From the IMG/VR virus record IMGVR_UViG_3300014489_000002, positions 1-47,225 of that record: 47,225 bases of DNA; one strand, written 5' to 3'. Origin of the DNA: a virus. Each line of letters opens with the position of its first letter. Within the stretch, counting starts at the first letter, position 1. A program made the translations under genes and the position numbers. Positions 16,325-25,142 of the stretch are shown in pieces. The notes beneath the pieces were generated by a model. That model saw only the letters and a list, made by a program, of their open reading frames with translations, was not told the DNA's origin and ran no database searches.

Positions 16325-16979
16325 AGGGTTTTCCACGACGCTGGACGCGACGCGCCGGCAGCGGCGCAACGATCCGGCCGTGCGAATGGCGAAGGCGCAG
16401 TTGCGCCGCAACGTGCTGACTGCCATCGGCCCAGACGAGGCCTGCGTGTTCGACGCCTTCGCCGGCAAGGGCGAGATGTGGGGGCTGGTGTGGCGCGACG
16501 CCGGCGGATACGTCGGCTGCGACCGGGATTGGTTCAGTGACGAACGCATGGCGTACGTCGCGGACAATCGTCGCGTGATGCGGCACATCGACCTTTCACT
16601 ATTTAACATTTTCGACCTCGATAGTTTCGGCGGCCCGTGGGAACAGGCCATCATCATGGCCGCGCGCCGTCAGGTGAAACCGGGCGAGCGGATCGGATTG
16701 GTGCTGACGGACGGCTCCAACCTCGATCTTTCCCTGGGCGGAATGACCGCGCCGCTGCGGGAAATCGCCGGGTTCACCAGCATCCCGGCGGGCGCGGCGT
16801 GCTCGCACGCGGAAATCATCGAGCGTGCCATCAATGGCGTGTGCCGCAGGATGCGGGTGAGACCGGTGCAACGGTGGGAGGCGAAGGGTGCCAGCGGCGC
16901 CAAGGTTCGCCACATCGCGCTGGTGTTGGAAGGGGCGGAGGGCGGCCTCCAGGACGCGAGAGGTCTAGGTCTTGCTTGA
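16305..16979 (+). CDS. Class I SAM-methyltransferase-like phage protein
   Basis: The protein has 224 residues. The N-terminus is Arg-rich (TRRQRRNDPAVRMAKAQLRR). A SAM-binding first motif reads VFDAFAGKGEMW with a following acidic strand (VGCDRDWF). HIDLSLFNIFDLDSFGGPW and RIGLVLTDGSNL may supply the later Rossmann strands. There is no DPPY/NPPY motif, so base methylation is not proven. It overlaps the ParB-like gene, a pairing seen in many phages. The last residues (after EGAEGG) run into the 3' end of the opposite-strand kinase-like gene, and the stop lies within that gene. The C-terminus may therefore be altered by the same junction that cut the kinase. Confidence 0.6.
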   Translation: MARRVSKGFSTTLDATRRQRRNDPAVRMAKAQLRRNVLTAIGPDEACVFDAFAGKGEMWGLVWRDAGGYVGCDRDWFSDERMAYVADNRRVMRHIDLSLFNIFDLDSFGGPWEQAIIMAARRQVKPGERIGLVLTDGSNLDLSLGGMTAPLREIAGFTSIPAGAACSHAEIIERAINGVCRRMRVRPVQRWEAKGASGAKVRHIALVLEGAEGGLQDARGLGLA

Positions 16980-17825
16980 TGTGCTGTTCGAGATAAGAGA
17001 CAACATACTCAGAACAGCAGGCTCCGAGACAAGTTCGATGGAGGTTCTGCCATATGAGGTCCGCGACAGAAGCTCCATCAACGGAGTAACATGCGGTTCG
17101 CCATCAAACTGACGCGAATAATCAACCAATTCATCACTCAACCACTTCTCTTTTGGCTCCCTTTCAGCGATTTCTCCAAGCTTCTCTAGTAAAATTCTTA
17201 CTGCCTCACGATGCTCCTCGGTTCTGTAATAAGTGCGGAAGATCATCGTGTCAGCAGGTTGCAGCTCACGAGCCACCCGATGCAGATGTTCAGCTATATC
17301 GTCGCAGCGAGACAACAGGCCCTTGGCGATTTCAGCGAAACGAATATCGGACAGCACATGTCTCGATGCACTCGATCCAGCAAGCGAGAGAAGCCAGCCT
17401 CCCGCGTTCGAAATGGTGTTTCGAAGGTCGTGGAACGCACGCCTAGTGCTCAAGTATGGCCCGGTGTCCTTGTCGCACAGTAATTCCAGGAAAGAAGAAA
17501 TTCGGCCGTCATCGTTCCAGTTCACTCGACTGCGATTCAAGAAAACGGGTAGGAGCACTCGCTCTGCTTCGTCATCTATCGTTAGAGATGCGAGTTTAAG
17601 CAATTCAGAAAGTAACCTGTCGGCTTGAATAAATAACCGACCGTTCTTCTTTCCAGGACCCGCGGACACAATGTCTTTAATGGTCGACGTGAAGCGCTCA
17701 TTGAGTTCCAGTCTCCCGTGAAGGCCCCTAATGCTGATCCTCCGGCGGAAGTTAGCAAGTTGAATCACCAATAAACCACCGAAACGTAATCTGATGGGTG
17801 ATGGAATCATTAAATCTGATCTCAC
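16965..17825 (-). CDS. Histidine-kinase-like protein, truncated at the N-box
   Basis: The protein has 286 residues. The GTG start overlaps the TIR-receiver stop (GTGA). A helical N-terminal half precedes an H-box-like AFHDLRNTISNAGGWLL with His132. A long helical segment follows, then SRQFDG and finally ELVSEPAVLSMLSLISNSTSSKT, read in parts. The end matches the N-box of HATPase domains (D/E-P-x2-L-x2-hLxNLhxNA), but the protein stops there, so the G-boxes are missing. The break coincides with the end of the phage methyltransferase-like gene on the other strand. The AT-richer base use marks it as acquired. It may be inactive as a kinase, or act as a phosphotransfer partner for the receiver next door. 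Confidence 0.6.
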   Translation of the reverse strand: MRSDLMIPSPIRLRFGGLLVIQLANFRRRISIRGLHGRLELNERFTSTIKDIVSAGPGKKNGRLFIQADRLLSELLKLASLTIDDEAERVLLPVFLNRSRVNWNDDGRISSFLELLCDKDTGPYLSTRRAFHDLRNTISNAGGWLLSLAGSSASRHVLSDIRFAEIAKGLLSRCDDIAEHLHRVARELQPADTMIFRTYYRTEEHREAVRILLEKLGEIAEREPKEKWLSDELVDYSRQFDGEPHVTPLMELLSRTSYGRTSIELVSEPAVLSMLSLISNSTSSKT

Positions 17826-18724
17826 TTCAGTAAGATTTGATCTACCTGCCGCATGAACGCAGCGTACTGCTTTCGTGTTACAGGCTTTGAAAGGATAAGA
17901 TCAGATGAAACTCCGATCTTTTTGAGTTCTGCCGCCGCGATGTTCATCGTTTTGATATCGTGACCTGTAACTACGATAATAGGTGTACTATTGCGGATCG
18001 CAGTCTCCGCGACAAGCACCCCGCTCAATTCGGAATAGCTACGGAATACAAGGTCAGTTATACACAGTCGTACATTGTTTTGGTCGCTGAGAATTTCACA
18101 CGCAGCCTTTGGGTCGCTAATTAGTTGCACGTGATAGCGCGCGGCAAACCGCTCCTCAATCTGAATATACAGGCCACTCGAGGTCGTTAGATCATCGTCG
18201 ACCAAAAGTACTCGCAATCTTTCGTCAACTCTTCCCCAGCCCCTTATTATCAAATCCACCTGTTTTTGAAGGACAGAGGGAGACTCCGGAACCAGGTCGA
18301 GCAAAATGCCAATATCATGCACGAGCTGGTACAATTCTGCTGAATTATCAGCATGGAGCGCGTTAAAACCAGTCAGCGGGCCGGCAAGCATTGACGATTT
18401 CGAACCATGCATCAAAACCGGAATGAGGGGTTTGCCGGCGCCCCAGCGAGCGCCAAGCTCGAACAGGACATAGGCAGAACTGACTGAGTTGTGCGATATC
18501 AGGCCAATCAACACAACTGCGCCAGAAATCTCTCTACGTATTTGCTCGTCGGTGTACGCCCCTCCTGGGAGCCGGGAACCGTCGACGCTAGTACAACGAA
18601 TGTCCCTGGAGGGAAGATTGAACGCAGCCTTGAATAGATCGATCAGTTGTCCTGCGATTTGCGCATCATGTGAACTGTGACTAATGAAGATCTTCGGCGG
18701 AAGACAGGTTTGGCGGTCGATCAT
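17822..18724 (-). CDS. TIR domain-response regulator receiver fusion
   Basis: The protein has 300 residues; ATG 18724 is preferred over a TTG further up. Residues 10-140 form a TIR domain: PKIFISHSSHDAQIA, then GGAYTDEQIRREI, VVLIGLISHNSVSSAYVLFE with Glu89 at the place of the catalytic Glu, and LGARWGAGKPLIPVL. Residues 169-300 are a full receiver domain: RVLLVDDD (acidic pocket 176-178), phosphoacceptor Asp224 in CITDLVF, Thr253 in VVTGHD and Lys280 in LSKP. TIR domains of this kind can be NADases in bacterial immunity; control by receiver phosphorylation is an inference from the fusion. It is coupled to the kinase-like gene downstream. AT-richer than the flanking phage genes, it is likely cargo. 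Confidence 0.85.
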   Translation of the reverse strand: MIDRQTCLPPKIFISHSSHDAQIAGQLIDLFKAAFNLPSRDIRCTSVDGSRLPGGAYTDEQIRREISGAVVLIGLISHNSVSSAYVLFELGARWGAGKPLIPVLMHGSKSSMLAGPLTGFNALHADNSAELYQLVHDIGILLDLVPESPSVLQKQVDLIIRGWGRVDERLRVLLVDDDLTTSSGLYIQIEERFAARYHVQLISDPKAACEILSDQNNVRLCITDLVFRSYSELSGVLVAETAIRNSTPIIVVTGHDIKTMNIAAAELKKIGVSSDLILSKPVTRKQYAAFMRQVDQILLK

Positions 18725-19078
18725 AGTTTTCACCGTCCCACGGTGGGCTCTCTCTCGCTGCCAGGGCAGGTTCGACGAGAATGCCCAACCCAATCTTTAA
18801 CTACATGATCCACAAGCCAGTTGCGGCGATGGCCGGAGCAATCCCCTGGTGTTTGCTCCGATGGGATAATACGACATCCGGGTGGCACCCGCTATACGTG
18901 AAATATTCCGTCGTCGGGCGTTGGTGGGGTCTCCCGAATGTTCGGTTCCCACCTGGAGCCGCATGTCAGAAGAAGTCCGATCCTTAGCGGAATTCGATGG
19001 TCGGCGGTCGAAGCGCCAGGACGCCCGCGCAGGTAGGCCGTCTAGCCCCCCTGGCAGCAGGCCCCGCTCGCCGGAGCG
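18725..19078. other. Intergenic region upstream of the TIR-receiver gene
   Basis: These 354 bases hold no gene I can support. The part next to the TIR gene must carry its promoter (minus strand), but I see no confident -35/-10 pair. The half toward 19078 is GC-rich again, like the phage, so the composition change lies inside this stretch, near 18900-18970. No inverted repeats of IS type and no attachment-site duplication were noticed. Confidence 0.45.
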
Positions 19079-19987
19079 TCAGGCGAGCACGGAAGTCCGC
19101 AAGCGCTTAGTGTGACGATGAAATGCCGCCGGCCACTGGCGCCACGTGCGGCCGTCCAGCGTGGCACCGCCTTGCTCACCGGTGACGGTCGGCCTCCCCG
19201 CCTTGTTCAATCCGATCTGGGCAAGCTGCTCGCCGGCTGCGATCGCGTTGCGGATGCGATCGAGGCGCGTCAATCCGCTCCGCTCCTGGTAAAGTGGATT
19301 GTTGGCCCACTGGCCGAACTGCTTGAACCACACCGCGGCCCTGGCCTCGACCCCGAGGTTGACGGCGGTCCTGATCCACTCGACCGGGCAATCTCGCGCG
19401 CCCGATCCCGACTCCCCTCCCACCAGGATCCAATCCATGCCGTGAAACGTCATGGACAGCGGATTGCCGATCAGCGGCTCGACCGAGAGGAAGGCGCAGA
19501 AGTCTCCCAGGTCATCTTTCATGCGCCGCAACGTGTCGATGCGCTGCCGAACCTTTGGCCCCTCGACGGTCAGCCCGAGCCAGATGTTGGGCGGCACGCC
19601 ACGCCCCCTGTACCGATCGGTTATGTAACGTCGCATTGTGGTCTGGCGCTTGCTCAGCACCTGGAACGCGGCCCCGGTATTCGCCTCCATCGCGTCGAAC
19701 ACGAGATCGCGGAAGGAGTCCGGGATTTGCTCGTGCATCAGGTCCGACATGGAGTTGACGAACACCAGCCGCGGCACCAGGCCATCGGGCGTCTTGATGG
19801 GCCGGAACTGCGCCCCCTGCGCGATCCGCTCCGGGTGAAGCTGTACGTCCTCGAATGCGTGGTCCATGAATCGATTGACGATGACCTTGGCGTAACAAAA
19901 GGCGCAACCATCCGAGATGGCGGTGCAACCGACCGTCGGGTTCCAGGTCGAATTGGTCCATGAAATATCGGTCTTAAGTACTGTCAT
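19079..19987 (-). CDS. Phage Gp37/Gp68 family protein (DUF5131)
   Basis: The protein has 302 residues. ATG 19987 has AAGGGAAAA upstream; a longer in-frame start is not needed. The N-terminus ISWTNSTWNPTVGCTAIS is diagnostic, followed by a radical-SAM-like Cys trio in DGCAFCYAKV. Further family hallmarks are GLVPRLVFVNSMSDLMHE, NIWLGLTVE and DWILVGGESGSGARDC. These proteins are widespread in phages and prophages; their biochemical role is not established, though the Cys cluster suggests an Fe-S enzyme. The C-terminal end is Arg/Thr-rich. It lies in the minus-strand early region. Confidence 0.85.
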   Translation of the reverse strand: MTVLKTDISWTNSTWNPTVGCTAISDGCAFCYAKVIVNRFMDHAFEDVQLHPERIAQGAQFRPIKTPDGLVPRLVFVNSMSDLMHEQIPDSFRDLVFDAMEANTGAAFQVLSKRQTTMRRYITDRYRGRGVPPNIWLGLTVEGPKVRQRIDTLRRMKDDLGDFCAFLSVEPLIGNPLSMTFHGMDWILVGGESGSGARDCPVEWIRTAVNLGVEARAAVWFKQFGQWANNPLYQERSGLTRLDRIRNAIAAGEQLAQIGLNKAGRPTVTGEQGGATLDGRTWRQWPAAFHRHTKRLRTSVLA

Positions 19988-20083
19988 TGAAATTTTCCCT
20001 TTGGGTTGGATTACGGCGATCAGCCAAATGTACAACGGCACGCCACCAACCTTGCTGGTTAACATGGTGCGATCCCTTCATGA

Positions 20084-20695
20084 TCACCAGGCCAGACCGA
20101 ACTTGTCGGCGCAGATCGGGCCGTAACCGGCATCGACGGATCGCCCATCGGTCAGTTCCAGCCCACAGAAACAGCAGCGCCCGAACCGCTGGCCATACAT
20201 GCGGGCTTGCGCGGCCGGCGCCGCGGCGAACGCGACCAGCGCGGCGCCAATCTCCGCCGCGGCCTGGGCGTGCTTGTGACCTGGCTCGAAAGTACCGAGC
20301 GGATTGATCCGGCCGAAGTAGGCGCGATCCCGGAACGACTTTTCGTCGCTGGTGACGCTGACCGATCCAGGATCGCGCGATTGCGGCCCGGTCAGACTCA
20401 GCCGGAATTTGATGTCGCCGGCCGCGAACCGGATCACGGGCCATTTCAGCCTGGCACCGGCCGCGGTCAGGATGGCGACAATCGGCCCCAGGCCATCCGT
20501 GGTCGGGGCTGGTGGCGCCTTGGCGCGATCGGTCAGGCTGGCAGCCAGAGCGGTTTGCTTCGGCGAAAGGGAGCGGGAAGCGAGCAGGGATTCAGCGGTT
20601 TCCCGATCCCGGCCGGACAGCCTCGGGAGCGATCGACGTAAGACCGCTTTGGGCGAGCCATCGGCCCCCCACGGCCTGAACATATCGTGCGGCAT
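20084..20695 (-). CDS. DUF6011-type zinc-binding phage protein
   Basis: The protein has 203 residues. The start ATG 20695 gives MPHDMFRPWG; upstream in-frame sequence overlaps the next regulatory region and lacks family features. The N-terminal part is Arg/Ser-rich. The C-terminal end carries GRCCFCGLELTDGRS and AGYGPICADKFGLAW, the short zinc module of DUF6011 (FCG-x-LTD-x-S, then GYGPxCAxKxG). The middle (WPVIRFAAGDIKFRLSL) is beta-rich. DUF6011 modules occur in many phage and plasmid proteins without a defined role. Just downstream lies the start of the Gp37/Gp68 gene, in the same direction. Confidence 0.7.
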   Translation of the reverse strand: MPHDMFRPWGADGSPKAVLRRSLPRLSGRDRETAESLLASRSLSPKQTALAASLTDRAKAPPAPTTDGLGPIVAILTAAGARLKWPVIRFAAGDIKFRLSLTGPQSRDPGSVSVTSDEKSFRDRAYFGRINPLGTFEPGHKHAQAAAEIGAALVAFAAAPAAQARMYGQRFGRCCFCGLELTDGRSVDAGYGPICADKFGLAW

Positions 20696-20751
20696 GGCGT
20701 GCTCCAAAAATGGAGGAAGCACGAGGGACCACCGGCCCCTCGCGACTGAGA

Positions 20752-20949
20752 TCAGTGCTTCGCCATGACATTGAGGGAGAAACTGAGAGGCTTCCCGCAC
20801 GGCCCAGAGATTGGCATGGTGCCACTGGTGGTACCGACCAGGCAGGTTTTCCCGGTCGCCGACGGCGGGGCGGCCGCAACCGTTTTCTCGGAAATGTCAA
20901 CGGTGATTGTGAGAATGTCACCCTTAACGACGTGCGTTACATTGTGCAT
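20752..20949 (-). CDS. Small phage protein, 65 residues
   Basis: ATG 20949 is preceded by AGGAG. The sequence starts MHNVTHVVKGDILTITVDIS and ends LSFSLNVMAKH, with one Cys pair between. It looks like a single small beta-sandwich or barrel. A longer reading upstream is only a shadow. This kind of short 'hypothetical' is common in the early regions of alphaproteobacterial phages. Function not known. Confidence 0.55.
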   Translation of the reverse strand: MHNVTHVVKGDILTITVDISEKTVAAAPPSATGKTCLVGTTSGTMPISGPCGKPLSFSLNVMAKH

Positions 20950-21044
20950 GTTACTCTCCTGAGTATAACCCCCAGCACAGCGCGGGAGGTTCAAGCGGGA
21001 TGCTTGCCCATGCCAGGGGAACAAGCCCCTGGCAGTGGTAAACG

Positions 21045-21317
21045 TCACGCGGGAAGCGAACTGCGCGGCATGGCCGGCAACGGAAACCCAAGCGGGGGCT
21101 TGCCAGTCGTTTCCGATCCGATGAAGTCGAGCCCCCACAAATGGGCCGGCATGGATTGACCCGGGTCGGTTTCGAGGAGATCGACCAGAGCGGAAAGCAG
21201 GTCCTCGACGGTCCAGCAGTAGTGAGCAGCCAGGTCGCGCAACATCAGGTCGGTACTGTTGCGGACCGGGCCAGCGAATAAACCGGCCGGAGCGGCGGTT
21301 TCTGATCCGGGTTGCAT
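21045..21317 (-). CDS. Small hypothetical phage protein
   Basis: The protein has 90 residues from ATG 21317. The central part LMLRDLAAHYCWTVEDLLSALVDLLETDPG is helical, with a Trp-Thr-x-Glu-Asp motif. The C-terminal tail is Pro-rich. No family was recognised. It sits between the possible sliding clamp and the 65-residue protein in the leftward cluster, with codon use like theirs. Confidence 0.45.
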   Translation of the reverse strand: MQPGSETAAPAGLFAGPVRNSTDLMLRDLAAHYCWTVEDLLSALVDLLETDPGQSMPAHLWGLDFIGSETTGKPPLGFPLPAMPRSSLPA

Positions 21318-21414
21318 GGCGGAGTACTCCGTTCAATGGACGCAAGTATAGCGTCGGATGGCCAAGTAACGGCTAAGGCATTTTGCCTCAGCCCATTACC
21401 CCATTGTTGACAGT

Positions 21415-22524
21415 TCAGGCGGTATTCTTGCCTTTGCCTTTACCCTTGCGAGAGACGCCAGCGGCAACCTTTGTCACGGTCGGCTCTGGCAGTGGCGCGG
21501 GTTTCAGAGCCTCAGCCTCAGGTACTGGCGCGGGCGGAACCTCAGCGGTCGGCTCTTCGACGGCGGGGGCTTCAATCGCGATATGTCCCTCAGCCTCAGC
21601 AATGCGAGCCTGGTAGACGGAGATTTTTTCGCGCCAGACCTGCGCCTTGTCGTTTGTTGGGTCGGCTTCCAACCATTTGACGGTGCGGGTGAGGTTCGAC
21701 CTGGTTTGCGCGATGGCAAGCCCCATACTATGCGTGCCAATGGCAACGGCAGTGGCGTGCGGAACATGGCCAGCCCCTATCGGCTCGCACGGAACCATGA
21801 CCACGAAAACGCCTGGCGCATTGGGGAACGTCGCGACACTGGGGGAACCCTTACCCTGGAAGAAACTGGTACCAGTCGCACCAATCGCGCGCGCCACGTC
21901 GGCAACCTTTTTGAGTACCCCTGGCGTGTAGGTTTGGGTTTCCATGCTGTCGCATGGCTCGCAGTCCCCTGCCAGCACCGGCCCCAAATAGTCGAGAACG
22001 TTGCGGGTGATGTCAGGGAAGCGCTCTGGCACGGGTGACAGGCGGAACGACACGTTGCGGTCGGCGCTTTCTAGGAAAACATGCGGCGACAAAGCGCTGT
22101 AGCCAATGTCCACACGGTAGGTCGCGCGGTCCTCTTGCGCGACATCAGCCTCGATAACGGCGAGGCGGCGCGCCAGGCCATCGGCGGGAAGTGTCACGCC
22201 ATCGTCCATCCATGGCGCGATGGAGCAACGGCCCTCATCGGTGCCACGATTGGTCCACTGGCCGACCATGACGGTTGAACCATTGGCGGAGATCATGCGA
22301 GCGCTTTCGCCGTTGCGCTCCAATCGCACGCCACACAGAGCGGGGATTTTCGGATCGTTGCTGGCGGAAACCAGAGCGGCTTTCAGCCAGGCCAGCGAAA
22401 CGGACTGGTACGAGATAGGGGAAACTTGTTCGACCCCAACATGAGGTTCGACAACGGTAAGCGCGTGCGAGGATTGGTCGGAACCATCCTCAAGATCAAC
22501 GCCCATGTACGAGATTTCGTTCAT
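21415..22524 (-). CDS. Possible phage beta sliding clamp-like (DnaN-like) protein
   Basis: The protein has 369 residues. ATG 22524 has GGAG 9 bases upstream; the longer reading is not needed. Three segments recall the three clamp domains: LAWLKAALVSASNDPKIPALCGVRL (about 45-68) followed by ISANGSTVMVG and TLPADGLARRLAVI; a middle part with ERFPDITRNV (about 167-175), like the 'FPDY' of DnaN; and TPGVLKKVADVARAI (200-214) followed by GVFVVMVPC, like the 'vvMPmr' strand. A Lys/Pro/Glu-rich tail of about 90 residues is extra. Cellular DnaN is about 370 long. The match is by pattern only and could be misleading; otherwise it is a phage protein of unknown function. Confidence 0.45.
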   Translation of the reverse strand: MNEISYMGVDLEDGSDQSSHALTVVEPHVGVEQVSPISYQSVSLAWLKAALVSASNDPKIPALCGVRLERNGESARMISANGSTVMVGQWTNRGTDEGRCSIAPWMDDGVTLPADGLARRLAVIEADVAQEDRATYRVDIGYSALSPHVFLESADRNVSFRLSPVPERFPDITRNVLDYLGPVLAGDCEPCDSMETQTYTPGVLKKVADVARAIGATGTSFFQGKGSPSVATFPNAPGVFVVMVPCEPIGAGHVPHATAVAIGTHSMGLAIAQTRSNLTRTVKWLEADPTNDKAQVWREKISVYQARIAEAEGHIAIEAPAVEEPTAEVPPAPVPEAEALKPAPLPEPTVTKVAAGVSRKGKGKGKNTA

Positions 22525-22701
22525 AACCAAACACTCCAGCGAGTGAGACCAAAGCACAGCGCCATGGCCTGGATCAGAGAAGCGCCTGAGCGCCTTGTCT
22601 CTCTGATCTGTGTGTAACTTACGACCATTACCCGAAAAGAACAAGAACAATCGACGGAAATCCGACCGACAATCGCATGTATTTTGAGCATGGGGGCGTG
22701 G

Positions 22702-23253
22702 ATGACAGTGGTACTGGGCAAGGGGAAACGGGCCGCGCGATCGGTCGCGCGTTTATCGGCCTCGCGCGCGCGCCTGAGTCAGCCGGTCAAGAGCGCTGCA
22801 CAGAAGCGGCGGGAAGCGGTGCTGGCGCGCCAGGTGGCAGCCAAGGCAAAGGTCGTGGAAACCCTGGCGAGCGCTCTGTCACCCGCGGAAGCGGCGCGCG
22901 CGGCGGGGATTGCCTATGGCACCATGTTGCAATGGAAAGCCCAGGATGCGGCATTCTCAGCTGCATGGGACCACGCTTTCGAGGAGGGGACAGACAAGTT
23001 AGAGGATTTGGTCACCAAACGCGCCACGCTGGGGACGAAACGACCCGTATATCAGGCGGGTCGGCAGGTTGGCGAGGAAACCAAGTACTCGGATGAATTG
23101 TTGCTGGCGTTGCTGGCCAGGCGCCGGCCGTCCGCCTGGCGTAAGACAACGGTGCTGACTGGCCCAGATGGGGGACCTGTGCAGGTTCAAGCGGTGCGGG
23201 AGCGTATCCTGGGGAAACTGGCAGCTCTCAGCGGCCCAGATGTCGGCAAATAG
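22702..23253 (+). CDS. Terminase small subunit-like protein
   Basis: The protein has about 183 residues. Starts at 22684 (TTG), 22690 and 22702 are possible; 22702 has a G-rich stretch just upstream. The N-terminus is very basic. A helix-turn-helix follows: LASALSPAEAARAAGIAYGTMLQWKAQDAAF, read in parts, with LEDLVTKRATLGTKRPV and LLALLARRRPSAWR next. This is the common phage TerS layout (HTH, then LEDxA and 'LLxxLLKxRxPxxYR'). It is the first gene of the rightward late operon, with terminase large subunit 308 bases downstream. Role: recognition of phage DNA for packaging. Confidence 0.75.
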   Translation: MTVVLGKGKRAARSVARLSASRARLSQPVKSAAQKRREAVLARQVAAKAKVVETLASALSPAEAARAAGIAYGTMLQWKAQDAAFSAAWDHAFEEGTDKLEDLVTKRATLGTKRPVYQAGRQVGEETKYSDELLLALLARRRPSAWRKTTVLTGPDGGPVQVQAVRERILGKLAALSGPDVGK

Positions 23254-23561
23254 CGTGCACCGTGTCCCGAAAACCGGCGAAAATGGCGGAAAACCTGGGG
23301 TTTTCGACCCCTGCGCACTGCGTCATTTGGGCAGGGGATCGGGTGGACCCGGGGGCGGTATGCCCTTTTGTATGCCGATCGGGCCGGAATGCAGCCCTCT
23401 CTCCGGTGTGACCTGTAGAATTCTGCAAAAACAATTTTCCAGCAAATGCTGGGTTTTCTGAAACCTCGCGCAATGAAATGCCCGACGGCAGCGCGACTGT
23501 GATCCCGGATCGTGCGTGAGCGCGGCGGCGCTGATTTCGGAAATTACGTGGAGTTGGCGCC
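23254..23561. other. Gap between terminase subunits with hairpins
   Basis: No gene is supported in these 308 bases. Two perfect hairpins are visible: 23289-23305 (GAAAACC, TGG, GGTTTTC) and 23439-23452 (CCAGCA, AA, TGCTGG) followed by GTTTTC, which is terminator-like but short. A packaging site could lie here, since pac/cos sites often flank terminase genes; nothing in the sequence proves it. The region just before 23562 provides GGAG for the TTG start of terminase. Confidence 0.5.
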
Positions 23562-25076
23562 TTGTCGCGGTTGAACGGTCGAGCGTCGGAGGCCGGGGAC
23601 ATCGCGGCCCAGTTCCTACGTCTGCCCGAGGACACCCGGCGGCAGTTCATGGGTTCGCTGACCGGTGAGGAACTGGTCGAGCTTGAGGGCGACATCGACG
23701 CGCGGGTGCGGGGTCACCTGGAGGACTGGTGCCTGCTGGCACTGAGCGCAGCCAAGCAACGACCGGCGGCGCACCATCGGTTGCTGATCGGGGCGTTGGA
23801 GGACGTGGCGAGCGGCGAATGCCAGCGGCTGTTCGTGGAGATGCCGCCGGGGTCGGCGAAATCGACCTATGTGTCCGATCTGTTTCCGCCGTGGTTCATG
23901 GCGAAGACGGCATCGCAGTCGGTGATCGCGACCTCGCACACGTCAGGGCACGCCGAATACTTCTCGCGGCGGGCGATGGGCCGGATCACGGAACATGGTT
24001 CGACTCTGGGCATCAGTCTGGTCGGCGAGGCGGCCGAGAGTTGGGGGACATCGAACGGTGGCGAGTACAAGGCGGCGGGCGTCGGTGGTGCGATCACCGG
24101 GCGGCGCGCCGATCTGGCCATCATTGATGACCCGGTGAAGGGTCGCCAGCAGGCGGACAGCCCGATCGAGCGGGCGGCGATGATGGAGTGGTACGACAAC
24201 GACTTCCTGACCCGCCTGAAGCCGCAGGGGCGGATCATCATCGTGATGACCCGCTGGCACGAGGCCGACCTGGGCGGGCAGATCCTCGATCGCGAGCGCG
24301 ACGACTGGCGGGTGCTGCGGCTGCCGATGGAGGCCGAGGACGCGGACGATCCTCTGGGCCGGGAGATCGGCGAGCGGCTGTGGCCCGAATGGTTCACCGA
24401 GAAGATGGTGGCCGACGCGAAGCTGGACCCCCGCAAGTGGGCCTCGCTGTATCAGCAGCGGCCCGCGCCGGCCGAGGGCGCCTTGTTCCTGGTCGGCAAG
24501 ATCGTCGTTCCCGCCGGAACGCCGGTCGTGGTCCGCAAGGTGCGGGCCTGGGATTTGGCGGCGACCGAGGAAGGCACCCTGGTTGGCGCCGGCGCGAAGA
24601 AGAAAGCCGATCCTGACTGGACGGTGGGCGTGTTGCTTGGCCGGCTGTCGGACGGCCGGACGGTGGTGCTGGACGTGAAGCGGGTCCGCGGCGGTCCCGA
24701 GGTCGTGAACAAGCTGATCCTGGACACCGCGGCTGAAGATGGCCGGGCGGTCGAGATTGGCCTGCCGCAAGACCCCGGCGCGGCCGGCAAGTCGGACGTT
24801 GCGCACAAGACCTCGCTGTTGGCGGGCTTCACCGTGAAGTCATCGACGGAGACCGGGTCGAAGACGACTCGGGCTGGGCCGGTGGCCTCCCAGTGCAACG
24901 TCGGCAACCTGTTGATGGTGGGGGCGCCGTGGAACACGGCCTTCGTCGAGGAACTGAGGAATTTTCCGGCCGGCCGCTTCGACGATCAGGTCGATGCGTT
25001 GTCCCGTGCCTTCAACATGCTGGTGGTCGCGGCGAAGCCCGCCCGCAGCATGAATGTCCCGTACGGGGCGCGATGA
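23562..25076 (+). CDS. terL: Terminase large subunit
   Basis: The protein has 504 residues with a TTG start and GGAG 8 bases upstream. The ATPase domain carries Walker A MPPGSAKST near residue 98, SVIATSHTSGHAEYFSRR, Walker B LAIIDDPV and the coupling motif IVMTRWHEADLGG. The nuclease domain shows VRAWDLAAT (first Asp), VVLDVKRVRGGPE, LPQDPGAAGKSD and FDDQVDALSRAF, the RNase-H-like acidic set. The protein packages DNA into the prohead and cuts it at the packaging site. It lies between TerS and the portal, the usual phage order. Confidence 0.92.
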   Translation: MSRLNGRASEAGDIAAQFLRLPEDTRRQFMGSLTGEELVELEGDIDARVRGHLEDWCLLALSAAKQRPAAHHRLLIGALEDVASGECQRLFVEMPPGSAKSTYVSDLFPPWFMAKTASQSVIATSHTSGHAEYFSRRAMGRITEHGSTLGISLVGEAAESWGTSNGGEYKAAGVGGAITGRRADLAIIDDPVKGRQQADSPIERAAMMEWYDNDFLTRLKPQGRIIIVMTRWHEADLGGQILDRERDDWRVLRLPMEAEDADDPLGREIGERLWPEWFTEKMVADAKLDPRKWASLYQQRPAPAEGALFLVGKIVVPAGTPVVVRKVRAWDLAATEEGTLVGAGAKKKADPDWTVGVLLGRLSDGRTVVLDVKRVRGGPEVVNKLILDTAAEDGRAVEIGLPQDPGAAGKSDVAHKTSLLAGFTVKSSTETGSKTTRAGPVASQCNVGNLLMVGAPWNTAFVEELRNFPAGRFDDQVDALSRAFNMLVVAAKPARSMNVPYGAR

Positions 25077-25142
25077 TCGCTTGACCGATTCAGAAAATAT
25101 GAATTATGGTAGTCACCATAACAAACGACAGGGGAGGCAGCG

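Noticed and set aside
19112-19963. Plus-strand open frame of 283 codons
   Set aside because: It is antisense to the Gp37/Gp68-type gene, which has clear diagnostic motifs.
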